DNA from: Pelargonium nanum | Taxonomy: Eukaryota; Streptophyta; Magnoliopsida; Geraniales; Geraniaceae | Assembly (NCBI GenBank): GCA_036897485.1 | Contig: JAYMTF010000218.1 | Coordinates: 1-44,548 of the forward strand | Length of the DNA stretch: 44,548 bases | Direction of reading: 5' to 3' | Shown here: piece after piece, positions 11,960 through 20,665 of the stretch | Numbering within the stretch: the first letter of the stretch is position 1 | Layout: the number at the start of each line of letters is the position of its first letter | Notes under the pieces: model-generated | What the model saw: the letters and a program-made list of their open reading frames with translations, nothing else | Databases searched by the model: none | Told to the model about the DNA's origin: nothing | Position numbers and translations under genes: made by a program

Positions 11960-12220
11960 GGCGACTGGCAGAGTACTCCACGTGGCTGGCTTAAAATTCA
12001 AGTGCAATCGTTGTTACTTGTTCGTGCTTTTCAGGTTAGAGGAGAAGATTTCAATACCTTCCACTTGATTATTCAGACTGATGGGGAGGAATCTAGTGTG
12101 TTTGGTTTGATTATTAATCATGATGTTTTAGCCATTGTGGCACATATCAGTCTTCTATTTCCGAGTTGGTTTGCAAACCGAGTGTCCCACAAATTAGTTA
12201 GGTTTTCGATCTCTTTGTAA
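11960..12220 (+). mobile_element. Relic of an RNase H-like (RVT_3) domain, probably from a LINE
   Basis: One open frame reads GWLKIQVQ near its start, FNTFHLIIQTD and SSVFGLIIN in the middle, and ANRVSHKLVRFSISL at the end. These match in order the first strand, the central strand/helix and the ANRVAHxLARFAL end of plant RNase H-like domains found in LINEs and related genes. The domain is too short: the part normally between IIQTD and the SSVFGLII segment appears deleted. The open frame has no ATG at its start; the first in-frame Met falls inside it. I read it as a degraded element copy rather than a gene. A stand-alone RNase H-like pseudogene is an alternative. Confidence 0.5.
11979..11986 (+). 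promoter_or_regulatory. ABRE / G-box (CACGTGGC)
   Basis: CACGTGGC matches the ABA-response element consensus YACGTGGC and contains the palindromic G-box. It lies 546 bp upstream of the LTI65-like start codon. LTI65/RD29B genes are known to be driven by such sites through AREB/ABF bZIP factors. A single site inside element-derived DNA makes the assignment tentative. Confidence 0.4.
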
Positions 12221-12266
12221 TGTTTGTCTTCGGGCATGGGCTAATTAAAATAGTAAGCCACAAATT

Positions 12267-12295
12267 TGGGCTTGGGTTTGGGCTTGAGCAGCCCA
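12267..12295. promoter_or_regulatory. Cluster of three TGGGCT (site II-like) elements
   Basis: TGGGCT occurs at 12267 and 12279 on the forward strand and at 12290-12295 on the reverse strand, about 240-265 bp upstream of the LTI65-like start. Site II elements bind TCP factors in plant promoters. Function here is inferred from the motif alone. Confidence 0.35.
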
Positions 12296-12531
12296 ATGTG
12301 TGATTTTCAATTATTTTAAGCAAATAATCAAATTACAAAGCTAAAACAGGAGTGTACCCATAAAAGCAGCTCCATCACACAAATCTCCGGAAACAAAGCT
12401 TGATAAACATCGGCGCAATGTTCCATTCTCTTAAATGTCCAATTCTCTTGTTTCTGTGACCAAATTGAACAGAGACAAAAGAGAATAGGAGACCATTTCT
12501 TTGAATTTTGATGCACTTTTTATATTCATAA

Positions 12532-15500
12532 ATGGCTCAGCTTGATCGCATGCGCAGCAGATACGGCGAAACTGCAAAAACTCCACCATTACACCACCGA
12601 TACGGAGAGTCTCCAAAAACTCCGCAGACCCATCACCACCACAGATATGGAGAAACTCCTAAAACTCCACCGAGCCATCACAGATTTGCAGACACTACTC
12701 CTAAGACTTCACCCACCACCAGATTTCCCAACAACCTCACTCCCAAATCTCCCAGCACCATGGCCACTATTGAGCAACTTCTCCGAGGTTAAAAGATTCA
12801 ATTTGGTCTTGAAATTTCGTGTTTCGACTTGTTCTATCAATTTTTTAACCAAAAATAGTTCATAGATTTTTGTGTTTGGATTCAATTTGTTTTCTGAATT
12901 TTTCTTAAATTTAAAATAATATATAAACTTTCAAATATTAATTCAATTTGGTACTTAATTTTTTATATAAGTTAAAGACAATGACAATTTTAAGTAAATA
13001 ACAAATTGAGTCGGAACCCGTAAAATTGTTTGGACTTAATTGTGTCAAAACACGAAAGTTCATGTTCAAATTGTGTTTTTCACCTATTTAGAGTAGAGGT
13101 GACGAATTTGGGGTCGCGTTTAACCCTAACAGGACCTTAATGTAGTTTCGGGTTGATCAAGATTGGTCGTGTTCCGGAGTTTAGGCATAAAATACACCGA
13201 ATTTTGCGGGTTTACTTGACCCGACCGAAAGTTTACATGATGAATCTGATTGACCAACTATGAGTCGATTAGGGACGGGTAAAAGTGGGGTCGGGTGTTG
13301 GGCAAATTGGCACCTCTAATCTAGAGGTTGTTTGATAGTAAAGTTACTGATACAACTATTGTTTGTGTTTTGAATAGGTTCTGGAGGAGAATGTTATTCG
13401 AAATGGCCGTCGAACGCGTCTCCGACGTCGACGGCAGGTTCTTGCACATCACCATCGTCGAAGTATCATGATGGTGAAGAAGATCACACACCTCATCACC
13501 ACCGGAAATCATCGTCGTCGGTGCTGGCGAGAGTGAAGGAGAAGGCCAAGAAATGGCGGCGCACTCTGAGCATCAAGAAGAAGCAAAATAGTGATGGCAA
13601 CAACACCCCAGCTTGGGGTGTTAGCTTGGATGATATTGATGATCATGAGGAAGAGGAAGAAGATCCTGAGTATCTTGGAGCCCCCAGTAATATATATACA
13701 CATTTACATAATTCATTTTCACACACACATATATATGGTTATCAATTATTGATACAAGTCTCTATGATCAGTTGCACAACTAGGGATTGTGCTTTTTCTT
13801 TGATACCTTACCGAGAGTTGGCAAGTCGAATTTTGAGTAGGTTCTCGTCTACTTCATTAAGGGTTGGTCATTGGGATTTTGAGTTGAATTTTTCTCGGAT
13901 CTGGTTTAAAATGCCCAGTTTGAATCCAACTTGCTGGAGTGCGGATTTCAAATTTTTAGTATAAAATGTGCAAATGGAGGGTTCATGTTGTCATTTTCAT
14001 AAAAAATAATAGTGATGATGAATCAATTAGGGATGGAGTTTTTTTCTCTATATACCTTGTTAAGAACAGACAATTCAGATTTTGAGTTAGATTCAAAATG
14101 TCCAGTTTGAACCCGACTTGTAAGGGTGCAGATTTCAAATTTTTAGTATAAATTGAGCAAGTTTAGTGCGGATTTGATCGACCCAACTTGAAACCGATCA
14201 ATTCTATTATGTAAGATCCAAACCAACTAAAATGTAGGTAGGGTTTCAAGTGGGCTAGTTTTCTAGTTCAAATTGTGAGCTCTATATGCTCTTGTTATAA
14301 CAAACGAAGAAAACGATTTCAACTATATGATCTTTAACAATTCATGCATAACAAAGTCGTCAAATTAGAAGCTCAACACAAATATAAAGATGACATTGGA
14401 AAATCAACATGCATTTTATAGGATTTACTGTTTTGTCTCCTTGTTTTTTCAGTGTATGAATCCGAACTGGCTCCTGAAGCATACAAGGAGACCGCAAGGC
14501 AGCATCCAAGAGCCGTTCACGTAGTATCCGAAAAGCATGTTTTAGTCAGCAGTTTGGAGCATCCTCCTCCTACTCCTCCTCCTCCTCATTCTCCTCACAA
14601 GACCACACCTGATCAAAATGAACCACCAGAACCACCAACTCTAAACCCGGCTCCATCGTTCGCCACAATAGCGAACGCTGCTCAAGAAACGCTCGCACCA
14701 GCGTACGCCACAGTTACAAACGCAGCTCACGAGAAGCTTCCACAAGCATACGCCACAGTAGCGAACGCAGCTCACGAGAAGCTTCCACAAGCCTACGCCA
14801 CGGTTACAAATGCAGCTCACGAGAAGCTTCCACAAGCGTACGCTACAGTTACAAATGCAGCTCACGAGAAGCTTCCACAAGCTTACGCCACAGTTACAAA
14901 CGCTGCTCACGAGAAGCTTGCACCGGCGTATGACACGGTGGCAAAAGCAACCCAAGAGGTCACTTCAAAGCTTCAAGAACTCAGCGTTTCGGCTCCTTCT
15001 CAGACTTCACAATCTACAGAAAATGAGCACTCACCTAGCAGTGATCAAGTATGGGACAAGGGCGTTTCGGTGAAGGAGTATCTAATGCACAAGCTAGAGC
15101 CGGGAGAGGACGAGAAAGCGCTTTCTCAGATGATATCGGATGCAATAAGTCCGAGGAGGGCTACCGGTAATGTTAGTGTGGTGGAGAAGATGAAGGAGGC
15201 TGTAAACTCTTTGCTGCGAGGTGATCATGGGTCGTTATCTGATGAAGTTGAAAGTTCAGCTCCAAATTCACCCCCACACGTTACAACCGCTACCGATGCT
15301 CACGAAGGTAAGTCAAATTCTAGTTCCCAGTCAAGAATGTGAAGTCAGTCACCACTTGAAATACTAGTTGAGTCTTTCTCCTATCAGTATAAGTTTTGGA
15401 GTTGGAGCTAAGTTTAACATGGCATTAGAGCATGTTCCATACTTAAATCCACCTACACACGTGTAGCTTAAGTAAAGTCACCGGGTTGGGGTAAAGTTTA

Positions 15501-15683
15501 ACCCTAGCGTGCAAAGGATAGTTCTCGCCTATATAAGTTTTGGGCCCTAGCGTGTAAAGGGTAGTTCTCGCCTATATATACATTATACTGATTTTGCCGA
15601 ATGAGGATTCATTTCTTATAAGGTTTATCTATCCTACAGATGCCAAGGAAGAAAATCATGGAAGAATACGTCAAGCTAACTGA
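12532..15683 (+). CDS. LTI65/CAP160-like (RD29 family) low-temperature and ABA-type stress protein
   Basis: Exons 12532-12787, 13378-13686, 14453-15307 and 15640-15683 join in phase to 487 residues. Residues 1-85 are His/Pro/Thr-rich with repeated RYGE(T/S)xKTP units. The family signature follows: a basic VLARVKEKAKKWRRTL segment, TPAWGVSLDD, an acidic run, then EDPEYLGAPMYESELAPEAY and ARQHPRA across the exon 2/3 junction. A middle region is built of six 15-residue repeats (ATVTNAAHEKLPQAY) and a seventh decayed one. The C-terminal family motif KGVSVKEYLMHKLEPGEDEK and a VVEKMKEAV helix come last. The protein is hydrophilic and probably disordered, and such proteins accumulate in cold, drought and ABA. 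The last exon is chosen for its strong splice sites (GAAG|GTAAGT and CCTACAG); without that splice the frame ends at 15342, giving 484 residues. Confidence 0.88.
13094..13318. mobile_element. hAT-type MITE in intron 1 of the LTI65-like gene
   Basis: The left end reads TAGAGGTGACGAATTTG; the right end, reverse-complemented, reads TAGAGGTGCCAATTTG. The flanks are ATTTAGAG (13086-13093) and ATCTAGAG (13319-13326), an 8-bp target duplication with one mismatch. The 225-bp length, TAGAGGTG ends and 8-bp duplication fit a non-autonomous hAT element. No coding frame is present. It ends 59 bp before the exon 2 acceptor. Confidence 0.75.
13875..14160. repeat. Diverged direct duplication inside intron 2 of the LTI65-like gene
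   Basis: A segment starting GATTTTGAGTT and ending near ATTTTTAGTATAAA occurs at about 13875-13974 and again at about 14088-14160. The copies share GCAGATTTCAAATTTTTAG-like blocks but differ by substitutions and small gaps. No terminal repeats are seen, so it may be a local duplication or part of a larger decayed repeat. Confidence 0.55.
14662..14931 (+). repeat. 45-bp coding tandem repeat, six units
   Basis: Six head-to-tail 45-bp units encode 15 residues each, typified by ATVTNAAHEKLPQAY, with a seventh diverged unit to about 14976. The central units are nearly identical at DNA level (GCAGCTCACGAGAAGCTTCC recurs), so they probably expanded recently by slippage or unequal exchange. Unit length is a multiple of three, so copy-number change keeps the frame. 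Confidence 0.92.
15502..15578. repeat. Short direct duplication in intron 3 of the LTI65-like gene
   Basis: A 34-bp block beginning CCCTAGCGTG and ending CTCGCCTATATA occurs at 15502-15535 and again at 15545-15578 with two differences. The units are 43 bp apart start to start. Confidence 0.75.
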
Positions 15684-16145
15684 AAGAGAGACCGATCCTG
15701 CCTACGAGAAATAAATTCATGGATCATGTACAGGTTTTATACATCAATAAATACCACACAAAGACCACTTTCTTTGCTTGTATCAGAGCATTGTACTCTA
15801 TGTTCAGTCACAATTTTGGCGTAACTTTATATTACAGCTCTAAACAGTTCAAATATGTGTAATTCAATGCATTCATTTGCTGCATTTGAGTGTACGAGTC
15901 TCTCTTTTTGTGCAAGTCTGTGTGATAACGATGTGTGTGCAACAAAACAAGTTTGCAGCTAAGATATATATAACAGTAGTTGATTCTCAATTACCAACCA
16001 AGATAATGCATAATAGTGGCTTGAAAGTTGAAAGAAAAGCAGTGATTAAGATAAAAACTGCGCGGTACTTACAGCAAAAACTGAGAATATCACTCGGTAA
16101 TTAAAATCGATGCAATACCGAGTGTTTAGATAGACTATGACAGGC
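15684..16145. other. Convergent 3' flanks of the LTI65-like and RCA genes
   Basis: This 462-bp gap between two stop codons holds the 3' UTRs of both genes. No other feature is seen. Confidence 0.6.
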
Positions 16146-18301
16146 CTAGAGTTCATACTGGCAGCTACCATTGTCGCTCCTTGCTGTCGGATCATAGTTT
16201 GCTGCAGTTGGGTCGGTGCAGCCTTCGGGCACAGGTACGTTAACTTGTTGAGCTGCCTTGCCTGCATTCAGAAGTCAAATTAATCATAAGCAAAAAAACA
16301 ACTAGACTAGTTTTCTCTTTTTAAAGCAATGTCAGTGCCATTTGAATCAAAATGCTGACCGTAGAAAGTTCCTCTGTCCATTGAATCTGCATTGGCATCT
16401 CCGAGAGCTGCCTCGCTCAAGTACTTGTCAGCTAATTGAACTCTCTTCACATTATCCTGTTCCTGGACAAGCATGTTTCCGTATTCAAGGAGCTTCTCAA
16501 GAGTCATCTTGGGCTGTTCAAAAGTGGGAGGACCTTCCTTTGAGTTAACGAGCTTCTTCCCAATATCCTGGACTCCAACACCCCCGATCCATTTCCTTAC
16601 TTCATCATCGTAAACTCGAGCTCTTAGAGCACCAAAGAAGTCTGCAGAACAAAAGAATAAAGTTCAACAATCCCATTTCAGAAACTATAGCATATTTGCA
16701 GCATTCTGCAAACTTTAACTATATTTATGCTTACCAATAGACTGGCCAGGGAAGGTATCAACAATCTTGATAACATCTTCCTTGGCAATGTTGTCATGCT
16801 TAAAGATCCCAATGCAGACACCAATTCTGTCGTCTCTTGTGGGAGCCCAGTAGAATTTCTCCATACGACCATCACGAATGAGAGGAGCATACAATGTGGA
16901 GAAGTCGTTACCGGTAACAATGATAGGAACACGTGGGTTTTCCTCCTTGTTGTACATACCAGGGAGCTGGACATTTGTTGGGTTATCAGCAATGTTCATA
17001 AGAGTAGCATTAACCATCTGGTTGTTCACAGTGTATTGCGTAGTTCCACCCATCCTTCCAGCACCTGCATCAAGATCATTGATGAACAGAGCACACATCT
17101 TTCCTTTCCTGATGATGTCTGCTGCCTCACGGTACCTTTGCCTGATCAACTTCGCGGGCTCTCCAGCATTCCCACTTTCCAGTTCTCCGGCACTCATCAT
17201 AATGGGGCTGCAATTGCATCACCAAGTGATAATCAATATAAAGCAAGAAACACATCCTTGAACCAAAAAAGGATTCCAGGAATTGCAAACTTCAGTTCAA
17301 GCGAGTGAATTCACAAACTTACGTGATTCCCATCTTGGCAAAGACAAGCTCACATTGGAAAGATTTTCCCTGACCTTTGCCTCCCCAGACACCCAGAATC
17401 AGAGGAACCTGAGACAAATCCATGTTATAACTCCAAATTATCCATGTACTGCATGGTGGGTAGCTTCATTATTATATCACGAGAAAACTCCAATCACTAA
17501 CCTTTATATTAGGCAGGGTCATAAAATTTTTGGTGATGTGAACAACAAGTTTGTCCATGAAAGCTGGAGCTATGTAGAACCCGTCCATGCTATTATCTAA
17601 GTACCTACAATATAATTTACAGGTTACGAGTTATGACCATAGTTTATTCACAAGAATAAGGAAGATAAATGAGAAGTTAAGATCTTTCTTACTGGCGAAG
17701 TCCGGTACTGACATAGTCGTATGAACTCATGATAGCATGGTGGGTTCCAGCACCTGTGGGTGCTTGGAAGAGAGAATCAACCATTCCCTTTCCCCTGGTG
17801 ATGTCTTGCTGGTCATCAGAAATGTCGTAAGCCAGGCCTTTCCATTTGTCTGTGTCAGTCTGCTTCTTCTCATCACCGACTTCAGCAAGAACCTTGACAT
17901 TTCTAGAGGTAATTTTTGGGCCGCTGAACCTCGGGTTCACCTTCTTCAAGCTACTGCCAAAGAGAGGCGCGCTTGGGACCAATCCACCAGAACTAGAGCT
18001 GCTGAAGCTTACCTGCATAATAAAGATAGATTCCTTTAAGAGCAGTAAACAACATAATTTAAACACAAACTTCCATGCAAGACACTGTGATAACAGTTAC
18101 AGAATATACCAAGAGATATAATCATTATCTTGAATTTTTGCACTCGTTACCAACACAAATCCTCTGCGACAATTTTTCATTTTTGTAAGATGAAAAAAGA
18201 ATACACACAAAGATCAAGATAAGAGAAGAAAAATAGCGGGTAAAGTTAGTATGTACCGGCTTGACAGCAGCTCTAACGGTGGAGGAGACTGTGGCAGACA
18301 T
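16146..18301 (-). CDS. RCA: Rubisco activase, chloroplast, alpha form with alternative beta end
   Basis: Seven exons in transcript order, 18301-18257, 18012-17693, 17604-17502, 17408-17323, 17207-16735, 16641-16360 and 16261-16146, give 474 residues. A Ser/Val-rich transit peptide (about 55-60 residues) precedes the AAA+ module: Walker A GGKGQGKS at 165-172, Walker B LFINDLD at 225-231, sensor-1 region [23 protein letters not shown] split across strands and helix. It remodels inhibited Rubisco in the stroma at the cost of ATP. Exon 7 encodes the alpha-type tail with Cys451 and Cys470, 19 residues apart, the thioredoxin-f redox pair of the family. If the 98-bp last intron is kept, translation continues as [17 protein letters not shown] and stops at 16307, giving a 453-residue beta form without those cysteines. 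The last donor is the weak GTCAGC, which fits alternative use. Confidence 0.98.
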
Positions 18302-18385
18302 GGATCAAGAACTGCTGTTCTGTTGGCTCTGATTAAAGAAAAAATCTAGTAGAAGTTACAGTAGTGGTTCAGAGACAGAGGTGGA

Positions 18386-18460
18386 AATATATAGCATACA
18401 TACATGTGAGGAATAAGAAAAGCTGTAGCCACACAATGAAGATTGGCTGAGAAACACGTG
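18386..18460 (-). promoter_or_regulatory. RCA core promoter: TATA box, CCAAT and G-box
   Basis: On the reverse strand, CTATATATT (18386-18394) is a good TATA box about 90 bp from the RCA start. CCAAT lies at 18442-18446 and a CACGTG G-box at 18455-18460. This order suits a light-regulated photosynthetic gene. Positions are seen directly; activity is inferred. Confidence 0.6.
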
Positions 18461-18579
18461 GAGGCTCTGTAATGCAGTACAGAACAATTCAGGATATACC
18501 AGGTCACAATCATAATCAATAAGTGACCGTATAGAGCTTGAGCTCTCGGCTCTTCTCTTCCTCCCAAAAACAGGCTCAT

Positions 18580-18687
18580 GATATTTTTAGAGATAATGTT
18601 TCATATAAGAGATATTAGCTCTATAATTTGATCCATATTATCAGTATTGAGCCATGTGGTCCACAGAACAAATATGTGGATATTTTT
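18580..18687 (-). promoter_or_regulatory. Two evening-element-like AAAAATATC sites upstream of RCA
   Basis: On the reverse strand AAAAATATC occurs at 18580-18588 and again at 18679-18687, about 280 and 380 bp before the RCA start. The evening element is AAAATATCT; both copies match its first eight bases and differ at the ninth. RCA transcripts are known to be circadian in several plants. Two copies in AT-rich DNA could be chance. Confidence 0.35.
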
Positions 18688-19189
18688 ACCCTCAATAATG
18701 TTCCTTGAATATAGACCTTAGAATTCTCAATCTTAGATCCTCAAGAAAATTGTGTTGACCTGGTCCAGGATACTTGAGCAAATATCAATCAGCTCAGCTA
18801 GGAATCAAGAACCACCAGGTTGTGACCATTTTGGTCCTTGTTTGTCTGAATTGAGAACTAATTAATGTTTAGCTGCTGCTCTCAAGTCTATAGCACCCAG
18901 CAGTCTGGCTTGCTGCAGAAACTTGAATATTTCCATTTTCATACTCAGCAACCCAAAACCCGAATGTTCTAAAAAAGGTAACTAACAACATGGCTTTGCT
19001 TCACACACACCGGAATTCCGAGAACTTTAAACAAACCCAAAATCTTAAACTGATAGGTGAAGGACCCAACCAAATATCATGTGCTGACGCATTCTTTCAA
19101 TGTGAGAGGCCTTAACAGATCAAGTATACCATAATGTCAGCCAATCAATCATACAAGAAATACTAATTGAGAGTCCTAGAATAGCTCAC

Positions 19190-19437
19190 CAAATTTATGC
19201 CAAGACCAAAGAGAAGCCTTCCAACTATGACAACTCCAAGGCCCGGAGCATAGGCAGCAACGCCGACCATACCACCAAGCAGATAAATGAAAGATGCTGT
19301 GGCGAGTTCCCGCCTTCTCCCTTTTAGTCCATCCAAAAGGCTCGGAAACAGTCATGAATGAAGTGTGTAGCTCAGTAGCGAGAACTGGGTGCACAACGAG
19401 GGAGCTGATGAAGAGCCCCTGCCACGAGGAGGCCGAA
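19190..19437 (-). pseudogene. Broken exon of a VGT1/D-xylose-proton-symporter-like sugar transporter
   Basis: On the reverse strand, going 5' to 3', one frame begins FGLLVAGAL, like GLVVSGSLYG of the family. A second frame carries GLFISSLVVHP, and a third reads GRRRELATASFIYLLGGMVG then PGLGVVIVGRLLFGLG. Together these follow the helix 2 to helix 4 stretch of plant MFS sugar transporters, including the loop GRRREL motif. At least two frame changes separate the pieces, and the normal ADFLGRR is replaced by DGLKGRR after unrelated residues. An AG precedes the segment (19439-19438) and a GTGAGC donor follows it at 19189, so exon borders survive. No neighbouring exons are found, so this is a lone decayed exon copied at DNA level rather than a retrocopy. 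Confidence 0.65.
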
Positions 19438-20074
19438 CTGATATTAGCATGTCATATGAACACAAGACCAAGTTGTGCCACTAAGCACATGAGACTCCAA
19501 AATCATAGCAAGCAATGACAACTGAAATGTAATCAACTTCATAAACTTGTAGAAGAAATCAACCAATAAGCAAATCAAGAACCCGCAAAGAAAGCAAAAT
19601 TAACAAGCAGAGGTACACCAATATCATAATCAAATTACAAATAACAAACCTCCCAAAGCTAAAACAGCAACCAGCAACTACATGATAGAGTTAAATTGTG
19701 GCAGTTTCTAACCTTTACAGAGAAAACCAAACCAGCATTTCAGCAATAATAGTAAAATCCAAACAAGAAGACAAAAAACACAAACGTGTTTATATGAAAT
19801 ATTTGATGGTCACCACAGTTGTTGGTCCAAATTTAGCACAGTTTACTGATAAATTAACCAAAAATTGCAATCAACAAACAAATAAATGATATGAAATAAA
19901 CCATTTATGTTAATGTTAACCGTTTCTTAATTATTAAATATAATTAAGCCCTTAAATAGAAAAACGAGAGCCAACACGCGATGGTCGTTTTATTGACTAA
20001 ACAAAGGAGATGGATGAGAAAATTAGAGGATATGAACCATGAAAAAACAGCCAAGAAAGGCAAATTTGACCGTT

Positions 20075-20083
20075 AAACCCTAA
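20075..20083 (+). promoter_or_regulatory. Telo-box (AAACCCTAA)
   Basis: AAACCCTAA lies 178 bp upstream of the small uncharacterised gene. Telo-boxes are common near transcription starts of plant growth- and translation-related genes. It is a single short match. Confidence 0.35.
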
Positions 20084-20260
20084 ATATTCGGGGAATTGGA
20101 AACAGTACTTGCTTGTTGTTGATCTGGAAGATAGAGTTGTGTTGTTCTTGTGATTGATGAAGAACGGCACCTCTTTAAGAAGTATGTAACAGGCGAGCCA
20201 TCGGGAGTATTTGTGATTCGAATCCTGTTTGGATCGATCAAAACAAATTAGGTTTTGAAA

Positions 20261-20665
20261 ATGGAGAAAAACAGCAACAACAAGAATGAGGAAATCACGT
20301 TTCACAGAGATGTGAATACGAAAACCAAAGCCGTGAGATCGAGATTAGGGAAGCCACCTACCAGGCTACAGCTCCACGCGCCGTCGTGCCTTCAGCTCCA
20401 GCCTCGTCCGGCGCCGATCAACAACAATCATCGAGGAGGAGCAGCGATTCCGTTGCTGTCGCCGCTGATCGTGTCGCCGCCGCCGCTCGCCGGCGAGACG
20501 TTCGAGTTCAAGCCGTTGCCGGAAGGTGGTGACGACAAAGAGGAAGGAACCGGAGGGTGGCAACATCCGGCGATTACGGGGTTGGCGACGGAAGCTACGG
20601 CGACAGCGACGTCTCTGATTCCACATTTTCAAACACAATGCGCCATCGTTAGCAAGGCGCAATGA
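20261..20665 (+). CDS. Small uncharacterised protein, 134 residues
   Basis: A single-exon frame starts at the ATG at 20261, with GAAA before it. The N-terminus has a charged EEITFHRDVNTKTKAVRSRL segment, followed by a Leu/Gln/Pro-rich region (LQLHAPSCLQLQPRPAP), PLLSPLIVSPPPLAGETFEF, an acidic/glycine patch and a C-terminus rich in Ala and Thr ending CAIVSKAQ. No signal peptide, membrane span or known catalytic motif is visible. GC content is higher than in the surrounding DNA, as in the coding exons here, and a telo-box lies upstream. The opposite strand is also open over most of this span but starts with a far less plausible Arg-rich frame. I do not recognise the family; it looks like a disordered plant-specific protein. 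Confidence 0.58.
   Translation: MEKNSNNKNEEITFHRDVNTKTKAVRSRLGKPPTRLQLHAPSCLQLQPRPAPINNNHRGGAAIPLLSPLIVSPPPLAGETFEFKPLPEGGDDKEEGTGGWQHPAITGLATEATATATSLIPHFQTQCAIVSKAQ

Larger units (their letters stand above)
11377..12531. other. Divergent upstream region of TOC75 and the LTI65-like gene
   Basis: Contains the TOC75 5' leader with a GAA/TTC microsatellite, a CT-rich run (about 11568-11604, mostly TTTC units), an RNase H-like element relic (11960-12220), an ABRE/G-box and a cluster of TGGGCT sites. No intact gene is seen. Confidence 0.6.
18302..20260. other. Upstream region of RCA, with a transporter relic, to the next gene
   Basis: Contains the RCA promoter (18302 to about 18700), a broken sugar-transporter exon (19190-19437) and AT-rich DNA up to a small gene at 20261. 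No other exons of the transporter are recognisable on either side. Confidence 0.6.

Noticed and set aside
14641-14955. Reverse-strand Cys-rich repetitive frame (CNCGVRLWKLLVS-like units)
   Set aside because: It is only the antisense of the 45-bp repeat in the LTI65-like gene; it has no independent start context and mirrors the repeat exactly.
16727-17308. Long forward-strand frames opposite RCA exons 4-5
   Set aside because: They cross RCA introns and exons without splice logic; the reverse strand encodes the AAA+ core.
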